A stretch of DNA of 64,000 nt from Methylobacterium sp. R2-1. GTDB taxonomy: Bacteria > Pseudomonadota > Alphaproteobacteria > Rhizobiales > Beijerinckiaceae. The stretch lies in contig NZ_JACHWM010000018.1 in assembly GCF_014191355.1 (NCBI RefSeq), forward strand, positions 62,001 through 126,000. Reading direction: 5' to 3'. Of this stretch, positions 8,789-16,728 are shown one piece after another (the first letter of the stretch is position 1; the number at the start of each line of letters is the position of its first letter). Made by a program: the position numbers and the translations under genes. The notes beneath the pieces are model-generated. The model made no database searches and had not been told where the DNA came from. It saw nothing but the letters and a program-made list of their open reading frames with translations.

Positions 8789-8877
8789 CGCGCTCCCGTC
8801 CACGGTCCCGGCGACCGCATGACGGCCGCCGGGCCGCTCGCCCCCGCCATTCACACGACGGCACACAGACAGATACC

Positions 8878-10296
8878 ATGCGACATCACAGATTTCCGAG
8901 TTCGAGGGACACGCCGCCGCCCCAGTCTCATTCGGGCGGCGACGCGCCACCGGGCGTCCGCCGCCTCGGCAGCGCGCTTGAACCCGCCCCAAGCGCCGCC
9001 GACGTGCATGAACTGCGCGACCTGCTCGGCTGGCTGCGCCAACGCTTGCGCGGCGAGCACACCGTGCGGGCCTGCGTCCTCACCGTAGAAACAGCTGGTC
9101 CCGACAGCCATCTCCTCTTGCTGGGCGAGGCGCAGGCGAGCCTCAGCCACGATCCACCGGGACTGAAGGTCCGCCTCGATGCCCCCGAGCTCAACCGGAT
9201 CCGAGCGGAGCGTGGTGCCGACTTCGATCCGGCCGACCTCGTTAACCGCACCGTCGAGGTTCAGTTGCGCACCGGCCTGCGTCAGCGGTTCGGCCGCGGA
9301 GCCGGCGTGCAGGCCAAGCTGATGAGTCTGCTCTCGCTCGGACAGATCCCGCTCGAAGCAGAACTCGAGCGCGAGCGCACGCTGCAGCGGCTGAGGCTCG
9401 AGGGGGGCCGCTTCGGGCCGGACAACTGGGTCGAGCCGGAGGACCTCCATCATATTGCGCTCGTCGTCTCAGAGCATAGCGAGGCACGCCGCGACGTCGA
9501 GCATGTGCTGCAGCCGCTTGAAGCGGCCGGCATTCTCTATCTACACAGGGTGTTCGCTGCCTTCGAAGGGGCGGGGGCCGAACGCTCCCTGACCGCGGCA
9601 TTGGCCCGAGTCACGAGCTTGCACGCCGAGTACGGCCTGTCGGCAACACTTGTTTGCCGCGGCGGTGGGCCGATCGAAGCATTCCGTCCGCTCAACAGCT
9701 ACGCGGTTGCGCGTGCCGCGACAGCTGATCGGCTGCCGAACCTGATCGTCGGCCTCGGACATGCCGGCACGCCACGCACTGCCCTCAATGCGGTGGCGGC
9801 GCGCTCCGAGCCGACCCCGACGGCGGCCGCAATGCTCGTGCGTCATCTCATCGAGCGCACCGGGCTCCGGGCCGAGCGCGCGCTCGCCGCCTTCGACGCA
9901 GCGATCGAGGAGGATCTCGGAGCGGCCGGCCGCATCGCCCTGGCACGAGCCACGACCGCCTTCGACGCGGCGCTGCAGGATCTCGTCACCGCGGCCGAAG
10001 CACGGCTGCGGCAGCTCGATCTGGCCGTCGAGCAGAGTCTGCTGTCAGAATTGAGCGCGGCAACCAGCAGGATCGCGCGGAAAGAACCCGGTGCCGATCC
10101 CGTCGAGGTGGGTCCTCTCGATGACACCGAGGACGACGTCCTCCTAAGCAAAGCCCTGGCGCTGGTGATCGCGGCCGACACGGGCTTCATCGTCACCCGC
10201 GCCCAGGATCTCTCAGCGGGCCTGCCGCTGCTGCTGCAATTCCCGGATGGCGCCGTACCCGTCCGGGTCGAACCCTTCACTTCAACCACTCACTGA
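8878..10296 (+). CDS. Divergent exonuclease VII large subunit (XseA-like)
   Basis: The 472-residue protein has the full XseA layout: OB-fold-like N-terminus (about 60-150), catalytic domain (190-325), alanine-rich coiled coil (330-405) and a C-terminal strand domain (FIVTRAQDLSAGLPLLLQF, then DGAVPVRVE) matching the XseA end. ExoVII degrades single-stranded DNA from both ends. Key motifs are VVSEHSEARRDV (Asp206), VCRGGGPIEAFRPLNSYAVA (Arg261), GLGHAGTPR (His295) and EPTPTAAAML. In canonical XseA the histidine is followed at +3 by an aspartate (GHExD). Here that position is Thr298, so activity may be altered. It follows the dead paralogue and precedes the XseB-like gene, all downstream of the relaxase. 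It is clearly not the housekeeping xseA. Confidence 0.78.
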   Translation: MRHHRFPSSRDTPPPQSHSGGDAPPGVRRLGSALEPAPSAADVHELRDLLGWLRQRLRGEHTVRACVLTVETAGPDSHLLLLGEAQASLSHDPPGLKVRLDAPELNRIRAERGADFDPADLVNRTVEVQLRTGLRQRFGRGAGVQAKLMSLLSLGQIPLEAELERERTLQRLRLEGGRFGPDNWVEPEDLHHIALVVSEHSEARRDVEHVLQPLEAAGILYLHRVFAAFEGAGAERSLTAALARVTSLHAEYGLSATLVCRGGGPIEAFRPLNSYAVARAATADRLPNLIVGLGHAGTPRTALNAVAARSEPTPTAAAMLVRHLIERTGLRAERALAAFDAAIEEDLGAAGRIALARATTAFDAALQDLVTAAEARLRQLDLAVEQSLLSELSAATSRIARKEPGADPVEVGPLDDTEDDVLLSKALALVIAADTGFIVTRAQDLSAGLPLLLQFPDGAVPVRVEPFTSTTH

Positions 10297-10319
10297 CATC
10301 ACTCAAGGACGCCGATACC

Positions 10320-10505
10320 ATGTCACATCCCCCCGAGACCCCGAGCTTCCTGGTCGCGGTCAAGCGCATCAAGGCGCTGACCCAGGAAATCCGCCGCGAC
10401 GGACTGGCCGCCTTTGAGAAAGCAGAGGCCGCTTATGCCGAGGTGCAGGAATTACGCGCCGTACTGAACGCGCGGATCTCCGAGCTGCGCCGCCGCAGCC
10501 CGTAA
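10320..10505 (+). CDS. Exonuclease VII small-subunit-like protein
   Basis: This 61-residue, nearly all-helical protein has SFLVAVKRIKALTQEIRRDG followed by FEKAEAAYAEVQELRAVLNA. That layout resembles XseB, where SFEEALxxLExIVxxLExG is followed by a second helix of the form YExGxxLxxxCxxxLxxAExxI. XseB subunits coat the coiled coil of XseA. The gene starts 24 bases after the XseA-like gene. Both genes share the sequence GATACCATG at their starts, which suggests a common leader. Similarity in so small a protein is weak alone; the position next to two XseA-like genes is what raises confidence. Confidence 0.6.
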   Translation: MSHPPETPSFLVAVKRIKALTQEIRRDGLAAFEKAEAAYAEVQELRAVLNARISELRRRSP

Positions 10506-10512
10506 CAGACAG

Positions 10513-10552
10513 CCCAACCACCGCCGATGAGAGTTCATCGGCGGTCGTTGGG
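10513..10552 (+). terminator. Strong hairpin at the end of the ExoVII-like genes
   Basis: Eight bases after the XseB-like stop, an 18-base arm (10513-10530) pairs with 10535-10552 around a GAGT loop, with one internal mismatch. The central 11 pairs (ACCGCCGATGA with its complement) are perfect. There is no T-run, so this is either an atypical terminator or a 3' stabilising structure. It marks the natural end of the mobilization-ExoVII unit. Confidence 0.65.
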
Positions 10553-10775
10553 CGTGGGCATACTGAGAGGTCAGCTCGCGGAGCCCTTGCCGAATAGGCA
10601 TGGGCACGGTCCAAAATCCCGGAAGCTCGGAACCGCTTCTGAGCGAGTCATCACATTGGCATCGACACCGCCGACGAGAGGCAGCGAACGGCACTCACAG
10701 CTGCCATGGTGTTGATGGTGAATGCTGTCCTGAACAAGCCCGGAGATTGCCCCTACTAGTGGGATACGCTGCTTG

Positions 10776-11019
10776 GCGTCACCATGCGTCGCTCATCGAG
10801 GAAGACCTGCGAAGTTCCGATCTCGGGATCGAGAAGCCCTGCACCCACTTTGCGATCTCGTGTACGCAGCTCAACGCTCTGTTCGAGGCCGATGACGGTG
10901 TGGTTTCCTACATCAAAGACTCGCGTCTCGCTCGCGCGATGCGCATCCTCGCCGGCCTTGAGGCGAGAATGCATTGCTCAAGGGTTGAGCAGATCACGCC
11001 GCGAAACATGCTTTCTTAG
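10776..11019 (+). pseudogene. AraC-family regulator remnant
   Basis: The frame contains HFAISCTQLNALFEADDGVV followed by SYIKDSRLARAMRILAG. This matches the first helix-turn-helix and linker of AraC regulators (usual form ISRxQLYRLFExxGGVAxYIRxRRL). The sensor domain is absent, and the second helix-turn-helix is replaced by unrelated sequence ending at 11019. No proper start was found. This is a decayed fragment, typical of the island edges in this region. Confidence 0.55.
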
Positions 11020-11161
11020 GTTTAACCCTCGATTTTAGCTTGGAGCCATGTGACAAAGCCGTAGCCGGCACGTTAAATGACGATTAGATGCGCAGGGTAT
11101 ACCCTACTGCCTGCCTTCACGACGGCATATAGCCAACAATAAAGGCAAATCGGTTTCGCCT

Positions 11162-11452
11162 ATGAATACACTAAGGTATTATGCTGCTTACTTTCTTCCC
11201 GTTAGCATCATAGTTGTAGGAATAAATGTAAGTGTTTCAACTTTAACTGTTATTAAATGGCTTTATCCAGATCAGTCAGAGCATCTGCCTTGGCAGCCGG
11301 CAACCATGTTTGTTGCGCTACTTACAGCAATGTGGCTAGGAAAATCACAGCCTATTCTCCAAGTATTCGTGACTTATATTCGGTTCGTTTTTCTTTTTGC
11401 CATGGGATGTGGCTTTTTCGGAATGTTGTATTTAAATTGTGGGGATACGTGA
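11162..11452 (+). CDS. Small hydrophobic membrane protein in an AT-rich island
   Basis: The 96-residue protein has about three membrane segments (FLPVSIIVVGINVSVSTLTV; MFVALLTAMWLG; FVFLFAMGCGFFGMLYL). No family was recognised. The surrounding 600 bases are much more AT-rich than the rest of the window, and codon use is accordingly different, a sign of recent transfer. Its stop overlaps the start of the next frame (GTGA, 11449-11452), so the two may be coupled. A frameshifted single gene is the alternative. Confidence 0.6.
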   Translation: MNTLRYYAAYFLPVSIIVVGINVSVSTLTVIKWLYPDQSEHLPWQPATMFVALLTAMWLGKSQPILQVFVTYIRFVFLFAMGCGFFGMLYLNCGDT

Positions 11453-11709
11453 ACAATATACATCAATACCCTGACGCTGCACCTTGGGCGGTCGGGAATT
11501 TCTTGATGCTCGTGTCGCAGAGTTTCGCGATTGGAGGACTAACAACTGATCGCGGCAATCAGCACGCGCCAACAACTAATCGGCCGCAAATCGAAAATGA
11601 TGGCAGAGACCAAGGAATTGCGCTGCAGATTCTTTATATTGCTATTGCCACCTTGATTGTAAGCGCGGTCAGCACAATCGGAACATGGCTTCCTTTGATC
11701 AGAAAATAA
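11449..11709 (+). CDS. Small membrane protein coupled to the preceding gene
   Basis: A GTG start overlaps the previous stop. The 86-residue product has two hydrophobic segments (AVGNFLMLVSQSFAIGGL and ILYIAIATLIVSAVSTIG) separated by a polar loop rich in Asn, Asp and Arg. No family was recognised. It shares the low GC of its partner. If the overlap were instead a frameshift, the two would form one protein of about 180 residues with four or five membrane spans. Confidence 0.5.
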   Translation: MNNIHQYPDAAPWAVGNFLMLVSQSFAIGGLTTDRGNQHAPTTNRPQIENDGRDQGIALQILYIAIATLIVSAVSTIGTWLPLIRK

Positions 11710-11992
11710 AGTTTCTAGAGCCGTGCAAGCCTTTGCATTTTTGACATGCTGGACATGGGTCGGAGGGTGGACACCAGCTGTCTGCCGCCATGCACAGAGT
11801 AGCAGCGTCGGGACTGTTCCGCATGGATGACGCGTCATAAGTCCCGAGATTGTTATCCGCCGCCGCGAAGCAACTGGCCCCGAACTGCGAAGACTGCTGG
11901 TCGCAAATGGCGAGCGCTGTGTCCGGATTGTTTCAAGCGAACCATGGGGATGGCCACCAACACAATCGGCCTGATCGCGCCCGCCTTGCCAG

Positions 11993-12490
11993 CTACCGGC
12001 TCGGCCGGAATGCCTGACGAGGCTCACCAGCGCGCGCCGCATCGACCATCCTTTCGATGTCGATCGGCAGGACGAGGCGATCGATTACGTCCTTGAGCAT
12101 CATCAAGGTCTGGCCCTTGTTGTAACGCTTCATCTCGGAGCGTCTCGCCTGACTCTCGTGCCCAATCAGCTCTTCAACGAACTCTTGCTGAACCCCGGCA
12201 TTGCAGAGGAGAGTTGTCACCGAGTGCCGGAACGAGTGAAACACCACATCCTTGCGCACGCCGTACTCCGACTTGAAGCGCTGGAACCACTTTCCGAAGG
12301 CGCTGCCGTATGCCGCATCGTCGCCATCGTCGAGATCATCTGCTTCCTCGACGCCGGCCTCGCCTTCAGGCAACAGCAGATCGTTTTCCCGTCGGCCTTG
12401 CACCAACGCTTCGATCAAACCCAGTCTCGGCAGATTTTGATGGAGGGGCACCCACCGGGCACTGCCCTCCGCTTTCAGCTCGAGGGTCAC
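11993..12490 (-). pseudogene. Tyrosine recombinase, C-terminal fragment
   Basis: The frame holds the distal catalytic core of a phage-type integrase: GSARWVPLHQNL, then VFHSFRHSVTTLLCNAG (His-x-x-Arg), EELIGHES (second His) and KRYNKG (Tyr nucleophile). The SAM-like N-terminal domain and the first catalytic arginine are missing upstream, where the sequence breaks into noise. It is a relic of an earlier integrated element. Confidence 0.75.
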
Positions 12491-13113
12491 CTGCAGGGTT
12501 TGAAGAACCGGCTAGCGGAGTTCGCGCGCAAACAGGTCAGAGGTCCGGGGGTGAGCCCGAATTGTGGCTCGGCTTCCAAAGCGGAGCCACCGATCACTCG
12601 TACCTAAGCATCTGAAATATTTTGTCTTTAGCTCGCATAGGTTGGTACAGCTTCGGCGCTGATCGGCGTCCAAAAGGTGCCCACCTCAGTGCCGAAAATA
12701 CCTTTCTGGCCAACCCCTTAGACGGTCTGCGGGGGTGGGACCACTTTGGGCTCTGACTCACTTCCGGTGCACACTGAAACCGCGCCGAGGATCGAGGCGA
12801 CGCCTTCGACAGCCACCGGAGGTGCCCAAAAACCCACCGACCGGACGACCATGCCGCCCTGACTGCGGGCAATGACTTTCCACCCTGGGTATCGCTGCGT
12901 CTGGGATCGGAGAACCGGCGCTGACAGCCGATACGTGACCACGATCAGCTCTTGAACGGGGCGGAATGCAACCGACGAAACCGCGAGCATGCGTGGCGGA
13001 CCGACGCGCCGAAGTGAACCAGCTCAACGGCTTGGCGAGGCCACCGAGCGATTGATATTCGACTCAGTTAGCTGCCGCCAATCCGCGAGGCGCTTCATAC
13101 CTCCGAGGCTCCC
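12491..13113. other. No supported gene
   Basis: The longest minus-strand frame (12718-12990) has a plausible hydrophobic run but no ribosome site, domain or neighbour support. Nothing else was recognised. Confidence 0.4.
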
Positions 13114-14244
13114 TCAAGGAAATGCGCCGCGCGCGGCCGTCCTCTCCACCATCCCTCTCCAGTCGGGCTGCGGCGAGAGGTGGAAGACCTCGGCGAGCGC
13201 ACGTTCAATCCCGTCAGCGTCGAGCTGCCGCCGTTCCACCTCGCCATGCGCCGGACGAATGGTGAGCCGGTTCCCCAGCAGAGTGCAGCGAGCGTCCGGG
13301 GTGATCCTTGCGGCGATCAGCTCGCGCCGGAAGTGCGACGTCTCGTGCGCGGCGGCGAACCAGTTGAACAGTTCATAGTGGCTGTCGAGCAGCGGTTCGG
13401 GCGACACGTCGTAGAGCGACCTCCACTCTCCGGCTATCTCCACCTGCACCAGGAGGCCGGCGCCGATCGGGAGCAGGCGGTACCGTTCGTGCGAAGTCGG
13501 CTGGGGCTCGCTGGAGTCCATCCGCAGCGGCGCCGGCGGCACACTCGAGCCAAAGCCGACGTCAGCGAGCCACGGCGCACCTTCGATGGTCACGCGCAGG
13601 ACCATGTGCGTGCGCGGTGGCGGCGGCGCGCCCGGCGGCGCCATCCAGAGGACGCTTGCTACGAGTCCGTCCACGTCGAAGCCGATCGCGCGCAGCACGC
13701 GCTTGAAGAGGCCGTTCTGCTCGTAGCAGTAGCCTCCCCGCCGCGCCGCGATCAGCTTCGCGTCCACCGCGGCCGGCGATATGTCCACGCCTCGGCCGAG
13801 CAGGACATCAATCGCCTCGAACGGGATGGCGGCCAGATGGCGCTCCTGCAGTGCGCTCAACGTTTCAATCGTCGGCTCGAGCGGTCCATCATAACCGATG
13901 CGGCGGCAGTACGCCTCGATGTCCACCGGCGACGCCTGCGGCTGCCGGACTGCCGCGACGATCTGCGACGCCGCATAGGGGGCGTAGGTGCGCAGAAAGC
14001 GCGCGTCCGGATTGGCGGCGCTAATCATGCGCTCGAGCTCCGTCCGCGTCTCGGCGGACACGCCCATCCCGAAGGCGACGAGATCGAACGCACCTGAGCT
14101 CGCAGTTTCGGCGACGCCGACGGTCATGCCGCTGACGTCCAGGCCGCAAGCCGCCACCTCCTCCGTCACCAGCGCGAGAACCTGAGGGTCCTGCCCGACC
14201 ACAAGGATTCGGGGCCTTCCGCAAGAAGGGGCCAGCGTATTCAT
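13114..14244 (-). CDS. Arylamine N-acetyltransferase with N-terminal extra domain
   Basis: Residues 105-376 form a NAT enzyme that moves an acetyl group from acetyl-CoA to arylamines or hydrazines in the cytoplasm. The catalytic triad is visible: Cys173 in RRGGYCYEQN, His213 in RTHMVLRV and Asp228 in LADVGFGSS. Residues 10-100 are not part of NAT. RILVVGQDPQVLALVTEEVA followed by alternating strands and helices (DLVAFGMG, NPDARFLRTYAP) resembles the small receiver-like proteins found alone in some proteobacteria. The fusion is unusual. No Asp phosphosite is evident in that domain. The gene stands alone, and the start ATG at 14244 gives the whole extra domain. Confidence 0.9.
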   Translation of the reverse strand: MNTLAPSCGRPRILVVGQDPQVLALVTEEVAACGLDVSGMTVGVAETASSGAFDLVAFGMGVSAETRTELERMISAANPDARFLRTYAPYAASQIVAAVRQPQASPVDIEAYCRRIGYDGPLEPTIETLSALQERHLAAIPFEAIDVLLGRGVDISPAAVDAKLIAARRGGYCYEQNGLFKRVLRAIGFDVDGLVASVLWMAPPGAPPPPRTHMVLRVTIEGAPWLADVGFGSSVPPAPLRMDSSEPQPTSHERYRLLPIGAGLLVQVEIAGEWRSLYDVSPEPLLDSHYELFNWFAAAHETSHFRRELIAARITPDARCTLLGNRLTIRPAHGEVERRQLDADGIERALAEVFHLSPQPDWRGMVERTAARGAFP

Positions 14245-14672
14245 GCCGCTGCTCCATAAGCTTCGGCTTGACGCGCCGCCTTGAGCGCGCGCTCACCACA
14301 TCAGTTGTGACAGCAACGGCCGCATCGATCGCTAGTAGCGCTCTTCCTCGACCGGCCGGCCTTCGTCTCTGGACCTCCCCCAGGCGTTCTGGAAGCTGAC
14401 GCCCTCCCAGGTGGTGACGGCGTGCAGTTCGGCGGAAGACCCCGCGGAGATGCACGACGGCGCTCAGACTGGAAACGGGAATGCAGCGTACCGCACGAGG
14501 AAAGTCGTCGCATCGAGCCGTACGAGCGATTTCCCCTCGGTTGTGCACCTTCCAAGCCGGGAAGATGACAGAGCCTTCCCGAGTGTTCACCTAGGTTACC
14601 CAGACCTCGGAATTCAGATGACGGCCCACAGTCCGTGCACTGCGACCCGCCGAGGACGCCACGGCAGCTCGA
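14245..14672. other. No complete gene; short coding-like remnant on the minus strand
   Basis: On the minus strand around 14333-14450, one frame reads AELHAVTTWEGVSFQNAWG and ends EEERY at a stop. It looks protein-like but has an in-frame stop upstream and no start. It may be the end of a decayed gene. Confidence 0.35.
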
Positions 14673-15155
14673 TCAGGCGGCAATCTGGTCTTTCCCATGA
14701 GTAATTTCCTCGGCTCGGACCGGAAACTCCGCTTGAACGGCCTCGGCGACACGAGCCAGCCAAGCCTCGGCTCGTTGCGCCCGCATCTCCGCTGCCCGCG
14801 TGCGTTCTTCTGCAGCTTCGACGGCCTCCTCGGCCCATCGGCGCAGCTCCCGCTCACGCGCCTCGGCCGCCTCCGCTCGCCCGACCGCAGCGCTCAGCTG
14901 CTCGCGGACCTGGGCGACCAGTTCCTGCAAGCGCTTGGTCAGTGCCCGCGTTTGTTGCTCGGTCTCTCGAACGTAGCGTCCCGCTGCCTGGATTGCAGCG
15001 ACCAGCTCTGCTCCGTTCCAGGAATCCCGCGTCGCTTGAACCGTGGTATTCTCGTTGGCCTGCTCCGGGTGGGCCGGCGATGCGACGATAACCGAAGACC
15101 AGCCTGAACCTTGTTGCGTCGTGTCTTTCCAGTCTGAAGGCGCGTTTTCGCTCAT
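14673..15155 (-). CDS. Coiled-coil protein of unknown function
   Basis: The 160-residue protein starts MSENAPSDWKD, with AGGAGG nine bases upstream, which fixes the start over longer alternatives. Residues 50-145 are a near-continuous helix rich in Glu, Ala, Arg and Gln (TRALTKRLQELVAQVREQL) and should form a coiled coil. No signal peptide or membrane segment is present. No family was recognised. Confidence 0.7.
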   Translation of the reverse strand: MSENAPSDWKDTTQQGSGWSSVIVASPAHPEQANENTTVQATRDSWNGAELVAAIQAAGRYVRETEQQTRALTKRLQELVAQVREQLSAAVGRAEAAEARERELRRWAEEAVEAAEERTRAAEMRAQRAEAWLARVAEAVQAEFPVRAEEITHGKDQIAA

Positions 15156-15336
15156 CTGACGTATCCTCCTGCTTTGAACCCATAGATGGCTGCCGATCGG
15201 TCCTGCCCGATCCTGTGGACCGGCCCGTGGCTTCGGCTCGGATGCACGTTCAGAACACGTAACTGCCTTGCCGACGAACCAGAGGCCCTCGACCAATAGA
15301 GTGCACACGCAAGGAGATAGATGTCAGCGTCGCAGA

Positions 15337-15612
15337 TCAGGTGCAGCCGACGCAAATTCCCCGTGTGATTGACGCATCCTCCTCTTGCTCCTTCGTGCGC
15401 TTCTCGATGTTCCGTACTGCGGCTGGATCGAGGCTGCCTGGCCGCGGCACGACGCGTCCGGTCGGCGCGGTGTTCGGCACCGTGATCGGGGATCGTGATC
15501 CCTCCATATCGCCTGCTCGGCCACTAGGCTGGGCCGAACAAGGGTCAGGCACGTTCGCGGCGAAGACCAGCATCGCCGCAGCAAGGAATCTTGAGCGCAT
15601 GACAACCTCCAT
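15337..15612 (-). CDS. Small exported protein
   Basis: The 91-residue protein begins MEVVMRSRFLAAAMLVFAAN and continues VPDPCSAQPSG, a typical signal peptide, with possible cleavage after CSA or a lipidated cysteine. AAGGAGGAAGG precedes the start. The mature part is Pro/Arg-rich with a helical NIEKRTKEQEEDAS segment and a C-terminal CVGC pair. Function unknown. Confidence 0.6.
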   Translation of the reverse strand: MEVVMRSRFLAAAMLVFAANVPDPCSAQPSGRAGDMEGSRSPITVPNTAPTGRVVPRPGSLDPAAVRNIEKRTKEQEEDASITRGICVGCT

Positions 15613-15793
15613 GCTCAGACCTTCCTCCTTGCAATGATCTAGTGGGATCCGCCTCCAGCCAGAAGATGCAGTGGATGCAGAGCGCACTGCGCGACTATGA
15701 AAATTCAGTATCGCTGCAACGCGGAACCGGGCCAGTGCGTTTTCGTTACACGGATAGGGTGGATGATTGTCCCACCTGGAGGAGGTGCAAACC

Positions 15794-16087
15794 ATGCTCT
15801 GGAAACTTGCAGGTGCTGCCGTCCTTGCCCTGGGAATATTGGTCGGCACCGGCTCGTCGGCCGAGGCACGCGACGGATGCGGCCCCGGCTTTCACCGGAA
15901 CTTCTACGGCTTCTGTCGTCCGAACTTCTACGGTCCGGTCTTCTATAGTCCGCCTTGGCGTCGGCCCTGGGGATGGCACCGAGCCCGCTTCTACAGGCCG
16001 TATTGGGAACGGCCCTGGGGCTATCACGGAGTCGGATTCGATCGGCCGTGGCGCTGGCATTATCACGGGTGGCACCATCGGTGGTGA
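15794..16087 (+). CDS. GCG_CRPN-type small secreted protein
   Basis: The start follows GGAGGTGCAAACC. The 97-residue protein has a signal peptide (MLWKLAGAAVLALGILVG to SSAEA) and the motif GCGPGFHRNFYGFCRPNFYG. This is the GCG_CRPN prefix domain described in Methylobacterium and relatives. A tail of Arg/Pro/Trp/Tyr/His-rich repeats follows, ending HHRW. The mature protein is probably periplasmic or surface-associated and its role is unknown. A clean terminator follows at 16127. Confidence 0.8.
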   Translation: MLWKLAGAAVLALGILVGTGSSAEARDGCGPGFHRNFYGFCRPNFYGPVFYSPPWRRPWGWHRARFYRPYWERPWGYHGVGFDRPWRWHYHGWHHRW

Positions 16088-16126
16088 AAACCCGGCAGGT
16101 CTGTTTGCCGTCTTGAGCGCGACGAC

Positions 16127-16153
16127 GCCGCCTGCTTAAGCAGGCGGCTTCTT
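16127..16153 (+). terminator. Rho-independent terminator
   Basis: A perfect 9-base-pair stem (GCCGCCTGC with GCAGGCGGC) surrounds TTAA and is followed by TTCTT. It lies 40 bases after the GCG_CRPN gene stop. Confidence 0.85.
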
Positions 16154-16454
16154 ACGACAGCCCCACGGCAGCCCGCCTGCTCACGTCTTGAAGGCACCCT
16201 ATCCCGGACTATCGGAAGGCTCGCCGACACACGATCCTGACAGCCACCACGTCACGATCCAGCGCGCGGCTGCAGTATCAGCCATGTATTCACTCCTGCA
16301 GGGCTCAATCTCAACTGTGCTGCACTGCAGCAGGTTTGCGATGTGCCGCTTGGACCACCAAGTCGAGTTCGACCCCGGCGTTCGGTACTCCACGTACAGT
16401 CTTTCGTTTCGGTGCTGAATCCCGCCGAGGTGGGCACGGGCCAAATCCTGCTGG

Positions 16455-16728
16455 GTGGTCGGGGCCTACGACAGGGACGCGCTGCGGGACCGGATGGCCG
16501 AGCAGGGGGCGTGGGCGAATGTGAAGCGGATGCCCAACCGCAAGCAGGTGCTGGCCTTCAGCCCGTTCCTGTACAAGTACCGCAACTTGGTCGAGCGCTT
16601 CTTCGGCAAGATCAAGCACTTCCGCGCCGTCGCCACGCGCTACGACAAGGACCCCGACAACTTCCTGGCCAGCGTCAAGCTCGCAGCCCTGCGTGTCTGG
16701 CTGCGAGCTTAATGAGTCCGCGACCTAG
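16455..16728 (+). mobile_element. IS5-family transposase remnant (3' end of an element)
   Basis: The frame at 16455-16712 is the C-terminal third of an IS5-group DDE transposase: GAWANVKRMPNRKQ, YRNLVERFFGKIKHFRAVAT and FLASVKLAALRVW. The right end (AATGAGTCCGCGACCTAG, to 16728) resembles the right end of the adjacent full-length element, so it is a truncated relative. A second IS has inserted at its edge. Confidence 0.8.

Noticed and set aside
12594..12990. Two minus-strand frames with some hydrophobic content
   Set aside because: No ribosome site, no family, and they overlap each other; chance frames near a decayed integrase.
14021..14590. Minus-strand 189-codon frame overlapping the acetyltransferase start
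   Set aside because: It overlaps a clear enzyme start in another frame, and much of it is poly-Arg/Gly.
16199..16444. Minus-strand frame ending at the IS5 remnant
   Set aside because: Some protein-like stretches (NERLYVEYRTPGSN), but no family or start signal; it could be a truncated gene, but support is too weak.
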